This document shows positions 1 to 7,708 of a DNA stretch of 10,515 nt, one piece after another. A program made the position numbers and the translations under genes. A model generated the notes under the pieces. It ran no database searches. It had not been told where the DNA came from and was given only the letters and a program-made list of their open reading frames with translations. This stretch comes from Colimorpha_A sp964630635 (GTDB lineage: Bacteria; Bacillota; Clostridia; Oscillospirales; CAG-272). Numbering within the stretch: position 1 is the stretch's first letter; each line of letters opens with the position of its first letter. The stretch lies in NCBI GenBank assembly GCA_964630635.1, contig CAZVVM010000063.1, forward strand, positions 1 to 10,515. Reading direction: 5' to 3'.

Positions 1-612
1 TCTCTGGGCGTATACATATTCACCTGGAAACCGCTCCGTCAGTACCTTATCGACGACGAAAACGATCCGACCTCAAGCAACGACTTCGGTAAGAACGTCA
101 TTCCCGCGCTTCTTAACGACGGCAGAGGTCTGTACGCATATACCTTTGACGGATATTGGCGTGACGTCGGAACGCTCGATTCGCTCTGGCAGGCAAATAT
201 GGACCTGCTCGATCCGAGCCGTCCGATGAACGTAAACGCGCCGAAGAAGTTCCGTATTTACAGCCGTAACTACGCACAGCCGCCGTCCAATATCGTAAAG
301 GGCTCGGTCGTAAAGAATTCTTACATTGCAGAGGGCTGCGTAATCAAGGGCAGAGTTGAAAATTCCATTATCTCGACGGGCTGCTATATTGAAGAGGACG
401 CAGTCGTTACCGACACGGTAATAATGCCCAACTCGGTTATCAAGAGCGGCGCAACGGTAGAATACGCCATCGTCGGCGAAAGATGTACCGTCGGTGAGGG
501 CGCTCACGTCGGCGCAGAGAAGACGGATTCGCCCGAGTGGGGCGTCGCCGTTGTCGGAAGCGATAAAACGGTACCCGACGGCGAAGTTATCGCCGCCAAG
601 ACGGTATATTGA
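1..612 (+). CDS. glgC: Glucose-1-phosphate adenylyltransferase (ADP-glucose pyrophosphorylase), 3' part only
   Basis: The 5' end lies outside the window; 203 codons remain, read in frame 1 from base 1 to the TGA at 610-612. The enzyme makes ADP-glucose and pyrophosphate from glucose-1-phosphate and ATP, the committed step of bacterial glycogen synthesis in the cytosol. The visible part starts late in the catalytic domain. It holds the motif DFGKNVIP (window residues 28-35), whose lysine corresponds to the glucose-1-phosphate-binding Lys195 of E. coli GlgC. GYWRDVGTLDSLWQANMDLL (residues 51-70) is typical of the family. From about residue 90 the sequence becomes hexapeptide-type left-handed beta-helix (VVKNSYIAEGCVIKG, VENSIISTGCYI), the normal C-terminal domain. 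The stop is 17 bases before the glgD start, so the two are almost certainly co-transcribed. Identity is confident because of motif order and the glgD-glgA neighbours. Regulation and the N-terminus cannot be judged. Confidence 0.96.
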   Translation, partial: SLGVYIFTWKPLRQYLIDDENDPTSSNDFGKNVIPALLNDGRGLYAYTFDGYWRDVGTLDSLWQANMDLLDPSRPMNVNAPKKFRIYSRNYAQPPSNIVKGSVVKNSYIAEGCVIKGRVENSIISTGCYIEEDAVVTDTVIMPNSVIKSGATVEYAIVGERCTVGEGAHVGAEKTDSPEWGVAVVGSDKTVPDGEVIAAKTVY

Positions 613-629
613 GAGGGGGATGTAACGGT

Positions 630-1742
630 ATGAAAGCAGCAGGAATTATTTTCTCCGGAATGTATAACGACGGTCTTGATTATCTGACGAGAAACCGTAC
701 GGTTGCATCGCTCCCGTTCGGCGGAAGATACCGCCAGATCGACTTCGTTCTTTCTAATATGGTAAACTCCGGTATTGAAAGAATAGGCGTTATCACAAAG
801 TATAACTATCAGTCGCTTATCGACCATCTCGGCTCCTGTCAGGACTGGGATCTTAACCGCAAGAGAGGCGGTCTTACCATTCTTCCGCCCTTTGCATCGA
901 GCAGCTCGGGCGGTTACCGCGGTAAGATAGAGGAGCTTCGCGCGGCGCTTCCGTTCCTCTCAAAGCACGAGGACGAGTACGTCGTTCTTTCCGACACCGA
1001 TACGATATGCAATATTGATATAAAAAAGATAATAAGACAGCACGAAAAGAGCGGTAAGGATATAACTATCGTTGTTTCCGAGGCAACCGAAAACGAGAGC
1101 AATATCTCCGAGCTCGTCTTTGAAAAGGACGGCGACGAGGTAAAAGCCATGTACCTCAATTACGCGGCAAGCAAGGGACAGTACACCTCGATAGGAATGT
1201 ATATCATCTCCCGCGAGCTGCTTATCGAAAAGGTATCAGCTCTCGCTTCGCGCGGATTCTATCACTTGGAGCGTGACTTCCTCCAGCAGGAGTTCAACAA
1301 GGGTGAATTAAAGGTCGGCGTTTACTGCCACGACGGGCTCATAATGAAGAACCGCAACATTCTCGAATATTTCAACAACTCGCTCGCTATGAAGAACGAA
1401 AACGTCAGACGCGCGATCTTCCGTCCGTCAAAACCGATTTACACGACGGTACGCGACGAGGTCCCGACCTACTACGGCGAGGATTCCGAGGTTACCGACT
1501 GTACGGTTGCAGACGGATGCCGTATCGAGGGCAAGGTCGATAACAGCGTGCTTTTCCGTAAGGTAGTAATCGAGAAGAACGCCGTTGTCCGCAACTGCGT
1601 TATTATGGCAAGCTGTGTAATCAAGGAAGGCGCGGTCGTTGAAAACGCGATAATTGATAAGGAAGCGACGGTTTCGAGCTTGCGCCGTATCGTCGGCGCG
1701 CCGACGAGCCCGATGATAGTCCAAAAGGGAGAAATTATATGA
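630..1742 (+). CDS. glgD: GlgD, non-canonical ADP-glucose pyrophosphorylase subunit
   Basis: This is a 370-residue paralogue of GlgC. I chose ATG 630 because MKAAGIIFSG matches the family start and GAGAGGGGG at 611-619 is a strong ribosome binding site. An upstream in-frame TTG at 609 would place the start on top of that site. Residues 27-49 (LPFGGRYRQIDFVLSNMVNSG) and 96-103 (YRGKIEEL) follow GlgC landmarks. However, the N-terminal GGxGxRL nucleotide loop of active GlgC is replaced by FSGMYNDGLDYL. The catalytic GDH-type motif is replaced by LSDTD (residues 120-124). The last ~100 residues are beta-helix repeats (for example VDNSVLFRKVVIEKNAVV). In Firmicutes, GlgD is known to form a hetero-oligomer with GlgC and raise its activity while being poorly active alone; that role is inferred here. 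It ends in a 4-base ATGA overlap with glgA, suggesting translational coupling. Confidence 0.95.
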   Translation: MKAAGIIFSGMYNDGLDYLTRNRTVASLPFGGRYRQIDFVLSNMVNSGIERIGVITKYNYQSLIDHLGSCQDWDLNRKRGGLTILPPFASSSSGGYRGKIEELRAALPFLSKHEDEYVVLSDTDTICNIDIKKIIRQHEKSGKDITIVVSEATENESNISELVFEKDGDEVKAMYLNYAASKGQYTSIGMYIISRELLIEKVSALASRGFYHLERDFLQQEFNKGELKVGVYCHDGLIMKNRNILEYFNNSLAMKNENVRRAIFRPSKPIYTTVRDEVPTYYGEDSEVTDCTVADGCRIEGKVDNSVLFRKVVIEKNAVVRNCVIMASCVIKEGAVVENAIIDKEATVSSLRRIVGAPTSPMIVQKGEII

Positions 1743-3175
1743 AAATACTTTTTACCGCCTCCGAGGCGGCGCCGTATATTAAAACGGGAGGTCTCGGCGA
1801 CGTCGGTCAGGCGTTGCCGTCGGCACTCGCAGCTCTCGGACACGAGGTAAAGGTCGTACTTCCGCTTTACGGAAAAATAAAAGACAATGAAAAACTGATG
1901 TCGGGACTGACCTACCATGGTTCGGTCAATACACCGCTTTCGTGGAGAAACCAGTACACGGGAATCTTCCGCGAGGGAGAGGGAAAGAATCCCGAATATA
2001 TATTCATTGATAACGAGTATTATTTCCGCCGCGGCGATGCTCCCATATACGGTCACGGTGACGACGGAGAGCGCTTTGCGTACTTCTCTCGCGCGGTGAT
2101 AGAGGCGATGATATCCATCGGCTTCACCCCCGACGTTATCCACTGTAACGACTGGCAGACGGCGCTCACGCCCGTATTCCTCCGTAAGTTCTACCCGCAG
2201 TTTAAGAAGGTCAGAACGGTATTCACGATACATAATATCGAATATCAGGGAAAGATGCCGCTGTCGTTTGCGTCAGACGTCGTCGGAGTTGACAGCGACA
2301 CCGCCGCTGCGCTTACATACGGCGACTGCATAAACCTTATGAAGGGCGCGATAGTGTTCTCCGACGCGGTAACGACCGTTTCCGAAACCTACGCGGGAGA
2401 GATACTGACCGAGTATTATTCTCACGGGCTTTCCCCGATCCTGTGGGAAAACAAGGATAAGCTTTTCGGTATCGTAAACGGTATTGATATGACGGTGTTT
2501 GACCCGTCGACCGACAAGTCGCTCTACGCGAATTACGGTGCGACCGTGGAAGCCGTCAAAGACAAGCAGAAGGATAAGCTTTTCCTTCAGGAAACGCTTG
2601 GGCTTAACCCCGACAAAAACGCGCCGATAATCGCAATGATAACGCGGCTCGTCAGCCACAAGGGAATGGATCTCGTTGCCTGCGTGATAAACGAGATAAT
2701 GGCGCTCGGAGTTCAGGTAGTTATTCTCGGCACGGGCGAATACGCTTACGAGAATATAATGAAGATGACGGCGGAAAAATATCCCGGCAGAATGGCGGCG
2801 GAGATAAGGTTCGACCCGAAGCTCGCAAACGCGATCTATGCGGGAGCCGATATCTTTCTGATGCCCTCGCAGAGCGAGCCGTGCGGGCTTTCGCAGATGG
2901 TCGCAATGCGTTACGGAACTATACCGATAGTAAGAGAAACGGGAGGTCTAAAGGACACCGTTCCCGCATACGACCCGACCGACGCAAGCGGCCGCGGATT
3001 CACCTTCGTCGACTATAACGCGCACGAAATGCTCCGCGCAGTCGAAAGATGCGTCGACTTCTACCGTAACGACAAAAAGGGCTTTGACCGCCTTGTCCGC
3101 AAGAATATGAAGACTGATTTTTCTTGGGACGTTTCGGTCAAGAAGTATCTTAAAGTATATAGGAACAAGGTATAA
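1739..3175 (+). CDS. glgA: Glycogen synthase (ADP-glucose-dependent)
   Basis: A 478-residue GT5-family glycosyltransferase, the usual bacterial length. It transfers glucose from ADP-glucose to the non-reducing end of an alpha-1,4-glucan. The N-terminal Rossmann domain carries KTGGLGDV at residues 15-22, the ADP-glucose-binding loop. HCNDWQTAL and the FTIHNIEYQG segment are both family landmarks. The C-terminal GT-B domain has ITRLVSHKGMDLV, then SEPCGLSQMVAMRYGTIPIV followed by RETGGLKDTV. Glu380 of the EPCG motif matches the catalytic-site glutamate conserved in GlgA (Glu377 in E. coli). The start is set by AAGGGAG at 1725-1731, 7 bases upstream. The start codon overlaps the glgD stop (ATGA, 1739-1742). 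The protein appears complete, with no truncation or unusual insertion. It is followed by a hairpin and a repeat before glgP, so it may be the last gene of a glgC-D-A transcript or continue into glgP. Confidence 0.98.
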   Translation: MKILFTASEAAPYIKTGGLGDVGQALPSALAALGHEVKVVLPLYGKIKDNEKLMSGLTYHGSVNTPLSWRNQYTGIFREGEGKNPEYIFIDNEYYFRRGDAPIYGHGDDGERFAYFSRAVIEAMISIGFTPDVIHCNDWQTALTPVFLRKFYPQFKKVRTVFTIHNIEYQGKMPLSFASDVVGVDSDTAAALTYGDCINLMKGAIVFSDAVTTVSETYAGEILTEYYSHGLSPILWENKDKLFGIVNGIDMTVFDPSTDKSLYANYGATVEAVKDKQKDKLFLQETLGLNPDKNAPIIAMITRLVSHKGMDLVACVINEIMALGVQVVILGTGEYAYENIMKMTAEKYPGRMAAEIRFDPKLANAIYAGADIFLMPSQSEPCGLSQMVAMRYGTIPIVRETGGLKDTVPAYDPTDASGRGFTFVDYNAHEMLRAVERCVDFYRNDKKGFDRLVRKNMKTDFSWDVSVKKYLKVYRNKV

Positions 3176-3180
3176 ATTTC

Positions 3181-3201
3181 GGCTCCCCATTTTGGGGAGC
3201 C
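3181..3201 (+). terminator. GC-rich hairpin after glgA, no U-tract (weak or partial terminator)
   Basis: An 8-bp perfect stem (GGCTCCCC 3181-3188, GGGGAGCC 3194-3201) with a 5-base loop begins 5 bases after the glgA stop. It is followed by GCGGGTCG rather than a run of T, so it is not a classic intrinsic terminator. It may slow RNA polymerase, protect the 3' end of a processed glgCDA message, or simply be part of the adjacent repeat. The same GCTCCCC/GGGGAGC core occurs at 7619-7637 in another intergenic repeat, which favours the repeat reading. Confidence 0.4.
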
Positions 3202-3202
3202 G

Positions 3203-3280
3203 CGGGTCGTCGTAGGCGCCGACCCCTACCGAGAAACGTTCAAAAGCTGCTTGGTAGGGGCTGGCGCCCTCGACAGCCCG
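3203..3280. repeat. Imperfect inverted repeat with 28-base arms between glgA and glgP
   Basis: The left arm is 3203-3230 and the right arm 3253-3280, separated by a 22-base loop. Reverse-complementing the right arm and aligning it without gaps gives 22 matches of 28. Both inner ends read CCCCTACC/GGTAGGGG and both contain GGCGCC. Two of the six differences would be G-U pairs in RNA. A related half-site lies at 7666-7685 (GTCGAGGACGCCTGTCCCTA), so this is a dispersed intergenic repeat family rather than a one-off hairpin. No ORF or transposase is associated. Function is unknown; candidates are a small non-autonomous mobile repeat or an mRNA-stabilising structure. Confidence 0.75.
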
Positions 3281-3286
3281 TATAAT
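3281..3286 (+). promoter_or_regulatory. Candidate -10 box for glgP (weak)
   Basis: A perfect TATAAT sits immediately after the right arm of the repeat, 79 bases before the glgP start, at the edge of an AT-rich leader (3281-3360). No good TTGACA-like -35 lies 16-18 bases upstream because that position falls inside the GC-rich repeat arm (GGGCTG). It could be chance in AT-rich DNA. If real, it would give glgP and the GH13 gene their own promoter. Confidence 0.2.
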
Positions 3287-3364
3287 AACGATGTAATACA
3301 GATGGACTTAAAATATTCCATTATATTAATCAATATTATTCAGCAAAGGAAACCAATTAAACCA

Positions 3365-5767
3365 ATGAACACAGAACTTTTAAGAAAACGGACAGAAGAG
3401 ACTTGCCTGCAGAATTTCGGCACGTCGCTCTCTGACGCATCGAACATTGAGGCATACCGTTCGGTATGTATCGCTGTTCGTAAGCTTCTCGTCGAGAAGA
3501 ACCACGAATTCCGCAAGGGAATCAAGGAAGACAAGAAGGTATATTATATGTCGATGGAGTTCCTCGTCGGAACCTCGCTTCGCAATAACCTTTTTAACCT
3601 CGGAATTGAAGACCAGATGAAGAAGATCCTCGCTGATGCGGGTAAGGACATTCAGACCCTTTACGATATCGAGCCCGACGCAGGTCTCGGTAACGGAGGT
3701 CTCGGTCGTCTTGCGTCCTGCTATATGGACGCGGCATCGTCCCTTGACATTTCCTGCACGGGATTCTCGATCAAGTACGAATTCGGTATCTTCCGCCAGA
3801 AGATAGTCGGCGGATGGCAGATGGAATTCCCCGACGATTGGCTCGGAAACGGCGGCGTTTGGCTTAATCCCCGTACCGATGACGCAGTACAGGTGCGCTT
3901 CGGAGGCGAGGCGGTCGGACGCATTGATGCAGACGGCAAGTACCGCGTTGACCACCGCGATTACCAGGTCGTAATGGCAATTCCTTACGATATGTATATC
4001 TCGGGATACGACAGCAAGGCGGTTAATAAGCTTACCCTTTGGGAAGCAAAGTCGCCTAACAGCTTCGATATGTCCGCTTTCTCAAGAGGAGAATACGCAA
4101 AGGCACTTGAGCAGGAAACTATGGCAGAGGTCATTTCAAAGGTCCTCTATCCTGCCGATAACCATATTCAGGGTAAGCGTCTGCGTCTGCGCCAGCAGTA
4201 CTTCTTCGTGTCGGCGTCCCTTCAGACGATACTCCGCGACCACCTTCGCCGCGGTCATACACTTGAACAGCTTCCCGAAAAGGTCGCAGTTCATATTAAC
4301 GATACTCACCCCGCACTCTGTGTTCCGGAGCTTATGAGATTGCTCGTCGACGAGCACGATCTCGACTGGGATAAGGCGTGGGACATCACCTGCCGTACCC
4401 TTTCCTACACTAACCATACCGTTATGAGCGAGGCGCTCGAAAGATGGAGCGAGCAGCTCTATTCAGAGCAGATGCCGCGTATCTACCAGATAACGCAGGA
4501 GATAAACCGCCGTCTGCTCATAAATCTCCGCGCATTCTACGGAGACGACCGCGCAAAGCTCGACTATATGGCAGTAATTGCAGGCGGTGAAGTTCGTATG
4601 GCTAACCTCTGCCTTGCCGCTTGTCACAAGATAAACGGCGTTTCGAAGCTCCATTCGTCTATCCTTAAGGAATCGCTTTTCCGTGATTACTGCGTAATGG
4701 ACGAGAGCAGATTTACTAACGTAACGAACGGTATCGCATACCGCCGTTGGCTCTGCCAGTCGAACCCGGGTCTGACTTCGCTCCTTACCGAGCTTATCGG
4801 CGACGGCTTCAAGCACGACAGCGTTCATCTTGAAAAACTTCTTAAGTATTATGACGACGAGAGCGTTCTCGACCGTCTCAACGCTATTAAGCTCGATAAC
4901 AAAAAACGCCTCTCCTCCTATATCGCGGAGGCAAACGGCGTGAACGTCGACCCGACCTCGATCTTTGACATTCAGATAAAGCGTCTGCACGAGTATAAGA
5001 GACAGCTTCTTAACGTCCTGCAAATACTTCATATGTATATTACTCTCAAGAATAATCCGAATATGGAATTCCGTCCGCGCACCTTCGTGTTTGCGGCAAA
5101 GGCGTCTGCGGGTTACCTTATGGCGAAGCAGATAATCCGCCTCATCTGCGCGGTTTCGGAAATGCTTAAAAACGATCCCGTTTCGCGTGACCGTCTCCGT
5201 GTAGTATTCATAGAGGATTACAGAGTATCTCTTGCCGAGATAATCATTCCCGCAGCCGACATCTCCGAGCAGATATCTATCGCAGGTAAGGAAGCGTCGG
5301 GAACGGGTAATATGAAGCTTATGATAAACGGCGCAGTTACCCTCGGTACGCTCGACGGCGCAAACGTTGAGATCTACGAGCAGGTGGGTGAACAGAATAT
5401 GTTCCTCTTCGGTCTCAAGGCACACGAGGTCGAGGAGCTTTGGAGACGCGGATACAATCCGATGGATTACGTATCGAGCAACCCCGATCTTAAGGCAGTC
5501 CTTGATCTCCTTATGAACGGCATTAACGGCGAGCGCTTCGACGACATCGTTTATGCGCTTCTCCGCGGCAACTACGGCCCCGCCGACGCTTATATGTCGT
5601 TTGCAGACTTCGGCGACTACGTAAGAGCGCAGAACGATATTTCCGTCGCTTACGGCGACCGCCGTGAGTTTGCGAAGAAATCGCTTGTCAATATCGCAAA
5701 GGCAGGAATCTTCTCTGCCGACAGAGCAGTCAAGGAGTACGCAGATAATATCTGGTATCTTAAATGA
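3365..5767 (+). CDS. glgP: Glycogen/alpha-glucan phosphorylase
   Basis: An 800-residue GT35 phosphorylase that releases glucose-1-phosphate from the non-reducing ends of alpha-1,4-glucan using phosphate and pyridoxal phosphate. The frame is open upstream to 3251, but that extension would run through the inverted repeat. ATG 3365 gives MNTELLRKRTEETCLQNFG, a normal clostridial N-terminus, with AAAGGAA (3345-3351) as a somewhat distant ribosome binding site. Landmarks are YYMSMEFLVGTSLRNNL (residues 60-76), the glycine loop DAGLGNGGLGRLASCYMDA (105-123), and HINDTHPAL. IKRLHEYKRQLLN and EASGTGNMKLMINGAVTLGT follow. Lys651 of GTGNMK is the Schiff-base lysine for pyridoxal phosphate. The length matches the family and the sequence appears intact. 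Its stop overlaps the next start by 4 bases. The separate leader suggests it could be transcribed independently of the synthesis genes. Confidence 0.98.
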   Translation: MNTELLRKRTEETCLQNFGTSLSDASNIEAYRSVCIAVRKLLVEKNHEFRKGIKEDKKVYYMSMEFLVGTSLRNNLFNLGIEDQMKKILADAGKDIQTLYDIEPDAGLGNGGLGRLASCYMDAASSLDISCTGFSIKYEFGIFRQKIVGGWQMEFPDDWLGNGGVWLNPRTDDAVQVRFGGEAVGRIDADGKYRVDHRDYQVVMAIPYDMYISGYDSKAVNKLTLWEAKSPNSFDMSAFSRGEYAKALEQETMAEVISKVLYPADNHIQGKRLRLRQQYFFVSASLQTILRDHLRRGHTLEQLPEKVAVHINDTHPALCVPELMRLLVDEHDLDWDKAWDITCRTLSYTNHTVMSEALERWSEQLYSEQMPRIYQITQEINRRLLINLRAFYGDDRAKLDYMAVIAGGEVRMANLCLAACHKINGVSKLHSSILKESLFRDYCVMDESRFTNVTNGIAYRRWLCQSNPGLTSLLTELIGDGFKHDSVHLEKLLKYYDDESVLDRLNAIKLDNKKRLSSYIAEANGVNVDPTSIFDIQIKRLHEYKRQLLNVLQILHMYITLKNNPNMEFRPRTFVFAAKASAGYLMAKQIIRLICAVSEMLKNDPVSRDRLRVVFIEDYRVSLAEIIIPAADISEQISIAGKEASGTGNMKLMINGAVTLGTLDGANVEIYEQVGEQNMFLFGLKAHEVEELWRRGYNPMDYVSSNPDLKAVLDLLMNGINGERFDDIVYALLRGNYGPADAYMSFADFGDYVRAQNDISVAYGDRREFAKKSLVNIAKAGIFSADRAVKEYADNIWYLK

Positions 5768-7470
5768 GTAATTACCCCCTGCGCATTTTGTACGACAGCG
5801 CAAAACAAGAGCACAAATCACCCTTCGGGTGCATAAGAGCAGATGAAAATTGCCGCGTTTCGATCTCGGTGCCGATAAGCACGGGAGCGATAGAGGTAAA
5901 GATCATTATCGAACAGGAGGGCGGTCAAACTCTGACCGTCCCCCTTGGTTCTATCTGCGATGAGAACGAATACAGATGCTTTTCGGGCGATTTTTCGCTT
6001 AACGAAGAGGGGCTGTATTTCTACTATTTCGTAGTCCGTAAGGAATGCGGATCGTTCAGACTTTTCCGTTACGGTGACCACGATACGAATATCGAGGACG
6101 GCGAAAAATGGCAGCTCACCGTCTTGCCGAGGGATTATAAGGTTCCCGACGGCTTCGGCGGTAAGGTCATGTATCAGATTTTTCCCGACCGCTTCAATAA
6201 ATCGGGCGAATGTGACCTGACGGATAAGCTTAAGCCGTTCACGGTGCATAAGGATATTACCGAGCCGCCAATGAAGGGGCCCGACGAGCACGGCTTCTGG
6301 AACACCGATTTTTACGGCGGAAACCTGCGCGGAATCGAGGAAAAGCTGCCGTATCTGCGTTCGCTCGGCATCGGCGTTATCTATCTGAACCCGATATTTA
6401 TGGCGTTCTCGAATCACCGCTACGATACCGCAGACTATATGCGTATCGACCCTATGCTCGGTACGGAGGATGACTTCGTCTCGCTCTGCCGTTCGGCAAA
6501 GGAGCAGGGAATCAAGATAATTCTCGACGGCGTTTTCTCGCACGTCGGAAGTGACAGCAAATATTTCGACCGCGATGGAGTATTCGGCGGCGGTGCAGTA
6601 AGTGATCCAAATTCGCCATACCGCTCGTGGTTTGATTTCAAAAAATACCCGACTAAATATACGTCTTGGTGGGATATCGATACGCTCCCTTGCGTGAACG
6701 AAATGTGTGACGGCTTCCTCGACCTCATTATAAGAGACAAGGACAGCGTGGTGGCGCATTGGCTCAAGCTGGGTGCTGACGGCTTCCGCCTCGACGTCGC
6801 GGACGAGCTGCCCGACGGCTTCATCGCTCTTCTGCGTAAGCGCGTAAAGGAAATTGATCCGAACGCTATCGTCATCGGCGAGGTCTGGGAGGACGCGTCG
6901 AATAAAATTTCGTATGACGTTAGACGTAAATATTTCAGCGGCGGAGAGCTCGACGGAGTTATGAACTATCCGTTCAGAGACGCGATAATCAATCTCCTCT
7001 GCGGACGCATCTGCCCGATCGAATTCAGATCAATAATCGAGCATCTGTACGAAAATTACCCGTTCGACGCGCTCAACTGCTCAATGACGTTCCTTTCAAG
7101 CCACGATACTACGAGAATCCTTACCGAACTCGGTAGAGAGATCGAGGACACAGTCAAGGCGCTCAAGCTCGCGTCTTCAATACAGTTTTTCCTCCCCGGA
7201 ATGCCGAGTATATACTATGGCGACGAGGTCGGAATGACGGGCGGAAGCGACCCGTATAATCGCGGCTATTTCTGCCCGACCGAAAACGCGGAAACCTTGA
7301 CCGAGCATTATAGATCGCTCGCTACACTCCGCAATACCACCCCCGCACTTCAAAAAGGCGATCTCTCGATCACCCTCGACGGTGACACCGTCACCGTCAC
7401 GCGCTCGCTCGAAAATGAGAGCATTTCTCTCACGTTCGATCCGCACGAGCTGACGTATCAAATAAATTGA
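5764..7470 (+). CDS. GH13 alpha-amylase family enzyme, neopullulanase/cyclomaltodextrinase-like
   Basis: A 568-residue cytosolic glycoside hydrolase (no signal peptide) acting on alpha-glucans or maltodextrins. Residues ~1-125 form a beta-rich N-terminal domain like those of maltogenic amylases. The barrel opens with GGKVMYQIFPDRF (132-144). The GH13 conserved regions are all present: I, DGVFSH 255-260; V, LPCVN 308-312; II, GFRLDVADE 340-348 with nucleophile Asp344; III, GEVWE 372-376 with acid/base Glu373; IV, FLSSHDTTR 443-451 with Asp448. GMPSIYYGDEVGMTGGSDPYNR (479-500) also fits the neopullulanase/cyclomaltodextrinase group. The C-terminal domain is short. The start codon overlaps the glgP stop (ATGA). 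The nearest AAGGAG (5732-5737) is 26 bases away, so initiation probably depends on translational coupling. The context suggests it trims branches or limit dextrins left by GlgP. Exact specificity (debranching or maltodextrin hydrolysis) cannot be read from sequence. Confidence 0.9.
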   Translation: MSNYPLRILYDSAKQEHKSPFGCIRADENCRVSISVPISTGAIEVKIIIEQEGGQTLTVPLGSICDENEYRCFSGDFSLNEEGLYFYYFVVRKECGSFRLFRYGDHDTNIEDGEKWQLTVLPRDYKVPDGFGGKVMYQIFPDRFNKSGECDLTDKLKPFTVHKDITEPPMKGPDEHGFWNTDFYGGNLRGIEEKLPYLRSLGIGVIYLNPIFMAFSNHRYDTADYMRIDPMLGTEDDFVSLCRSAKEQGIKIILDGVFSHVGSDSKYFDRDGVFGGGAVSDPNSPYRSWFDFKKYPTKYTSWWDIDTLPCVNEMCDGFLDLIIRDKDSVVAHWLKLGADGFRLDVADELPDGFIALLRKRVKEIDPNAIVIGEVWEDASNKISYDVRRKYFSGGELDGVMNYPFRDAIINLLCGRICPIEFRSIIEHLYENYPFDALNCSMTFLSSHDTTRILTELGREIEDTVKALKLASSIQFFLPGMPSIYYGDEVGMTGGSDPYNRGYFCPTENAETLTEHYRSLATLRNTTPALQKGDLSITLDGDTVTVTRSLENESISLTFDPHELTYQIN

Positions 7471-7486
7471 AATCACGAATAAGATT

Positions 7487-7516
7487 AAAAAATCCTGCCG
7501 AAAGGCAGGATTTTTT
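7487..7516 (+). terminator. Strong intrinsic terminator, bidirectional
   Basis: The stem AATCCTGCC/GGCAGGATT closes on a GAAA tetraloop (7500-7503) and is flanked by A6 on the left and T6 on the right. It lies 16 bases after the GH13 stop and ends the glg cluster. Because the A-tract becomes a U-tract on the opposite strand, it can also stop the ribU-GNAT transcript coming from the right. Confidence 0.95.
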
Positions 7517-7524
7517 GCGTGTTA

Positions 7525-7638
7525 TGCCTCGCCCTTTGGGAGAGGGTGCAAGTGGCAAAGCCACGACGGAGAGGGTACGGAAGAGTAGTTGTGATGCCCT
7601 CTCACCCGCTCCGCGGGAGCTCCCCCAAAGGGGGAGCC
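7525..7638. repeat. Palindrome-rich intergenic repeat block
   Basis: About 114 bases made of nested inverted repeats. They are GTGGC-AAA-GCCAC (7552-7564), GAGAGGG (7569-7575) with CCCTCTC (7597-7603), CCCGC-TCC-GCGGG (7605-7617) and GCTCCCCC-AAA-GGGGGAGC (7619-7637). The left end, GCCTCGCCCTTTGGGAGAGG, roughly mirrors the right end, so the whole block can form a branched foldback. There is no convincing coding content and no transposase. From memory, blocks with CCCTTTGGGAGAGG and CTCCCCCAAAGGGGGAG ends recur in gut Clostridia genomes; I cannot verify copy number here. It resembles a non-autonomous (MITE- or REP-like) repeat, lying between two convergent operons. Confidence 0.75.
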
Positions 7639-7665
7639 ATAGGATACATCGTTTTTGCGCGGACG

Positions 7666-7685
7666 GTCGAGGACGCCTGTCCCTA
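7666..7685. repeat. Half-site related to the glgA-glgP inverted repeat
   Basis: GTCGAGGACGCCTGTCCCTA resembles the arms of the inverted repeat at 3203-3280, with the shared skeleton GTCG-GG-CGCC-CCCTA. It stands alone without a matching inverted arm and is followed by A7 (7686-7692). On the minus strand that A-run is a T7 tract 17 bases after the acetyltransferase stop. Only a 4-bp AACG/CGTT stem precedes it, so it is at best a poor terminator. Confidence 0.45.
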
Positions 7686-7708
7686 AAAAAACGTGGCGAA
7701 GCGTTCAA

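Noticed and set aside
609..629. TTG at 609 as an upstream start for glgD
   Set aside because: It would put the start codon directly before the GAGAGGGGG ribosome binding site and overlap the glgC stop; ATG 630 gives the family N-terminus with good spacing.
3251..3364. N-terminal extension of glgP from 3251
   Set aside because: The extension would translate the right arm of the inverted repeat and an AT-rich leader, with no family similarity; ATG 3365 fits GlgP N-termini.
4463..5821. Long minus-strand open frame antisense to glgP
   Set aside because: It is 452 codons long but mirrors codon bias of glgP, and its translation shows no recognisable domain. The same applies to the minus-strand frame at 5818-6759 under the GH13 gene.
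7525..7685. CRISPR array or tandem repeat array
   Set aside because: The repeats are inverted, not direct, with no regular spacer length; the same holds for 3203-3280 and 9075-9386.
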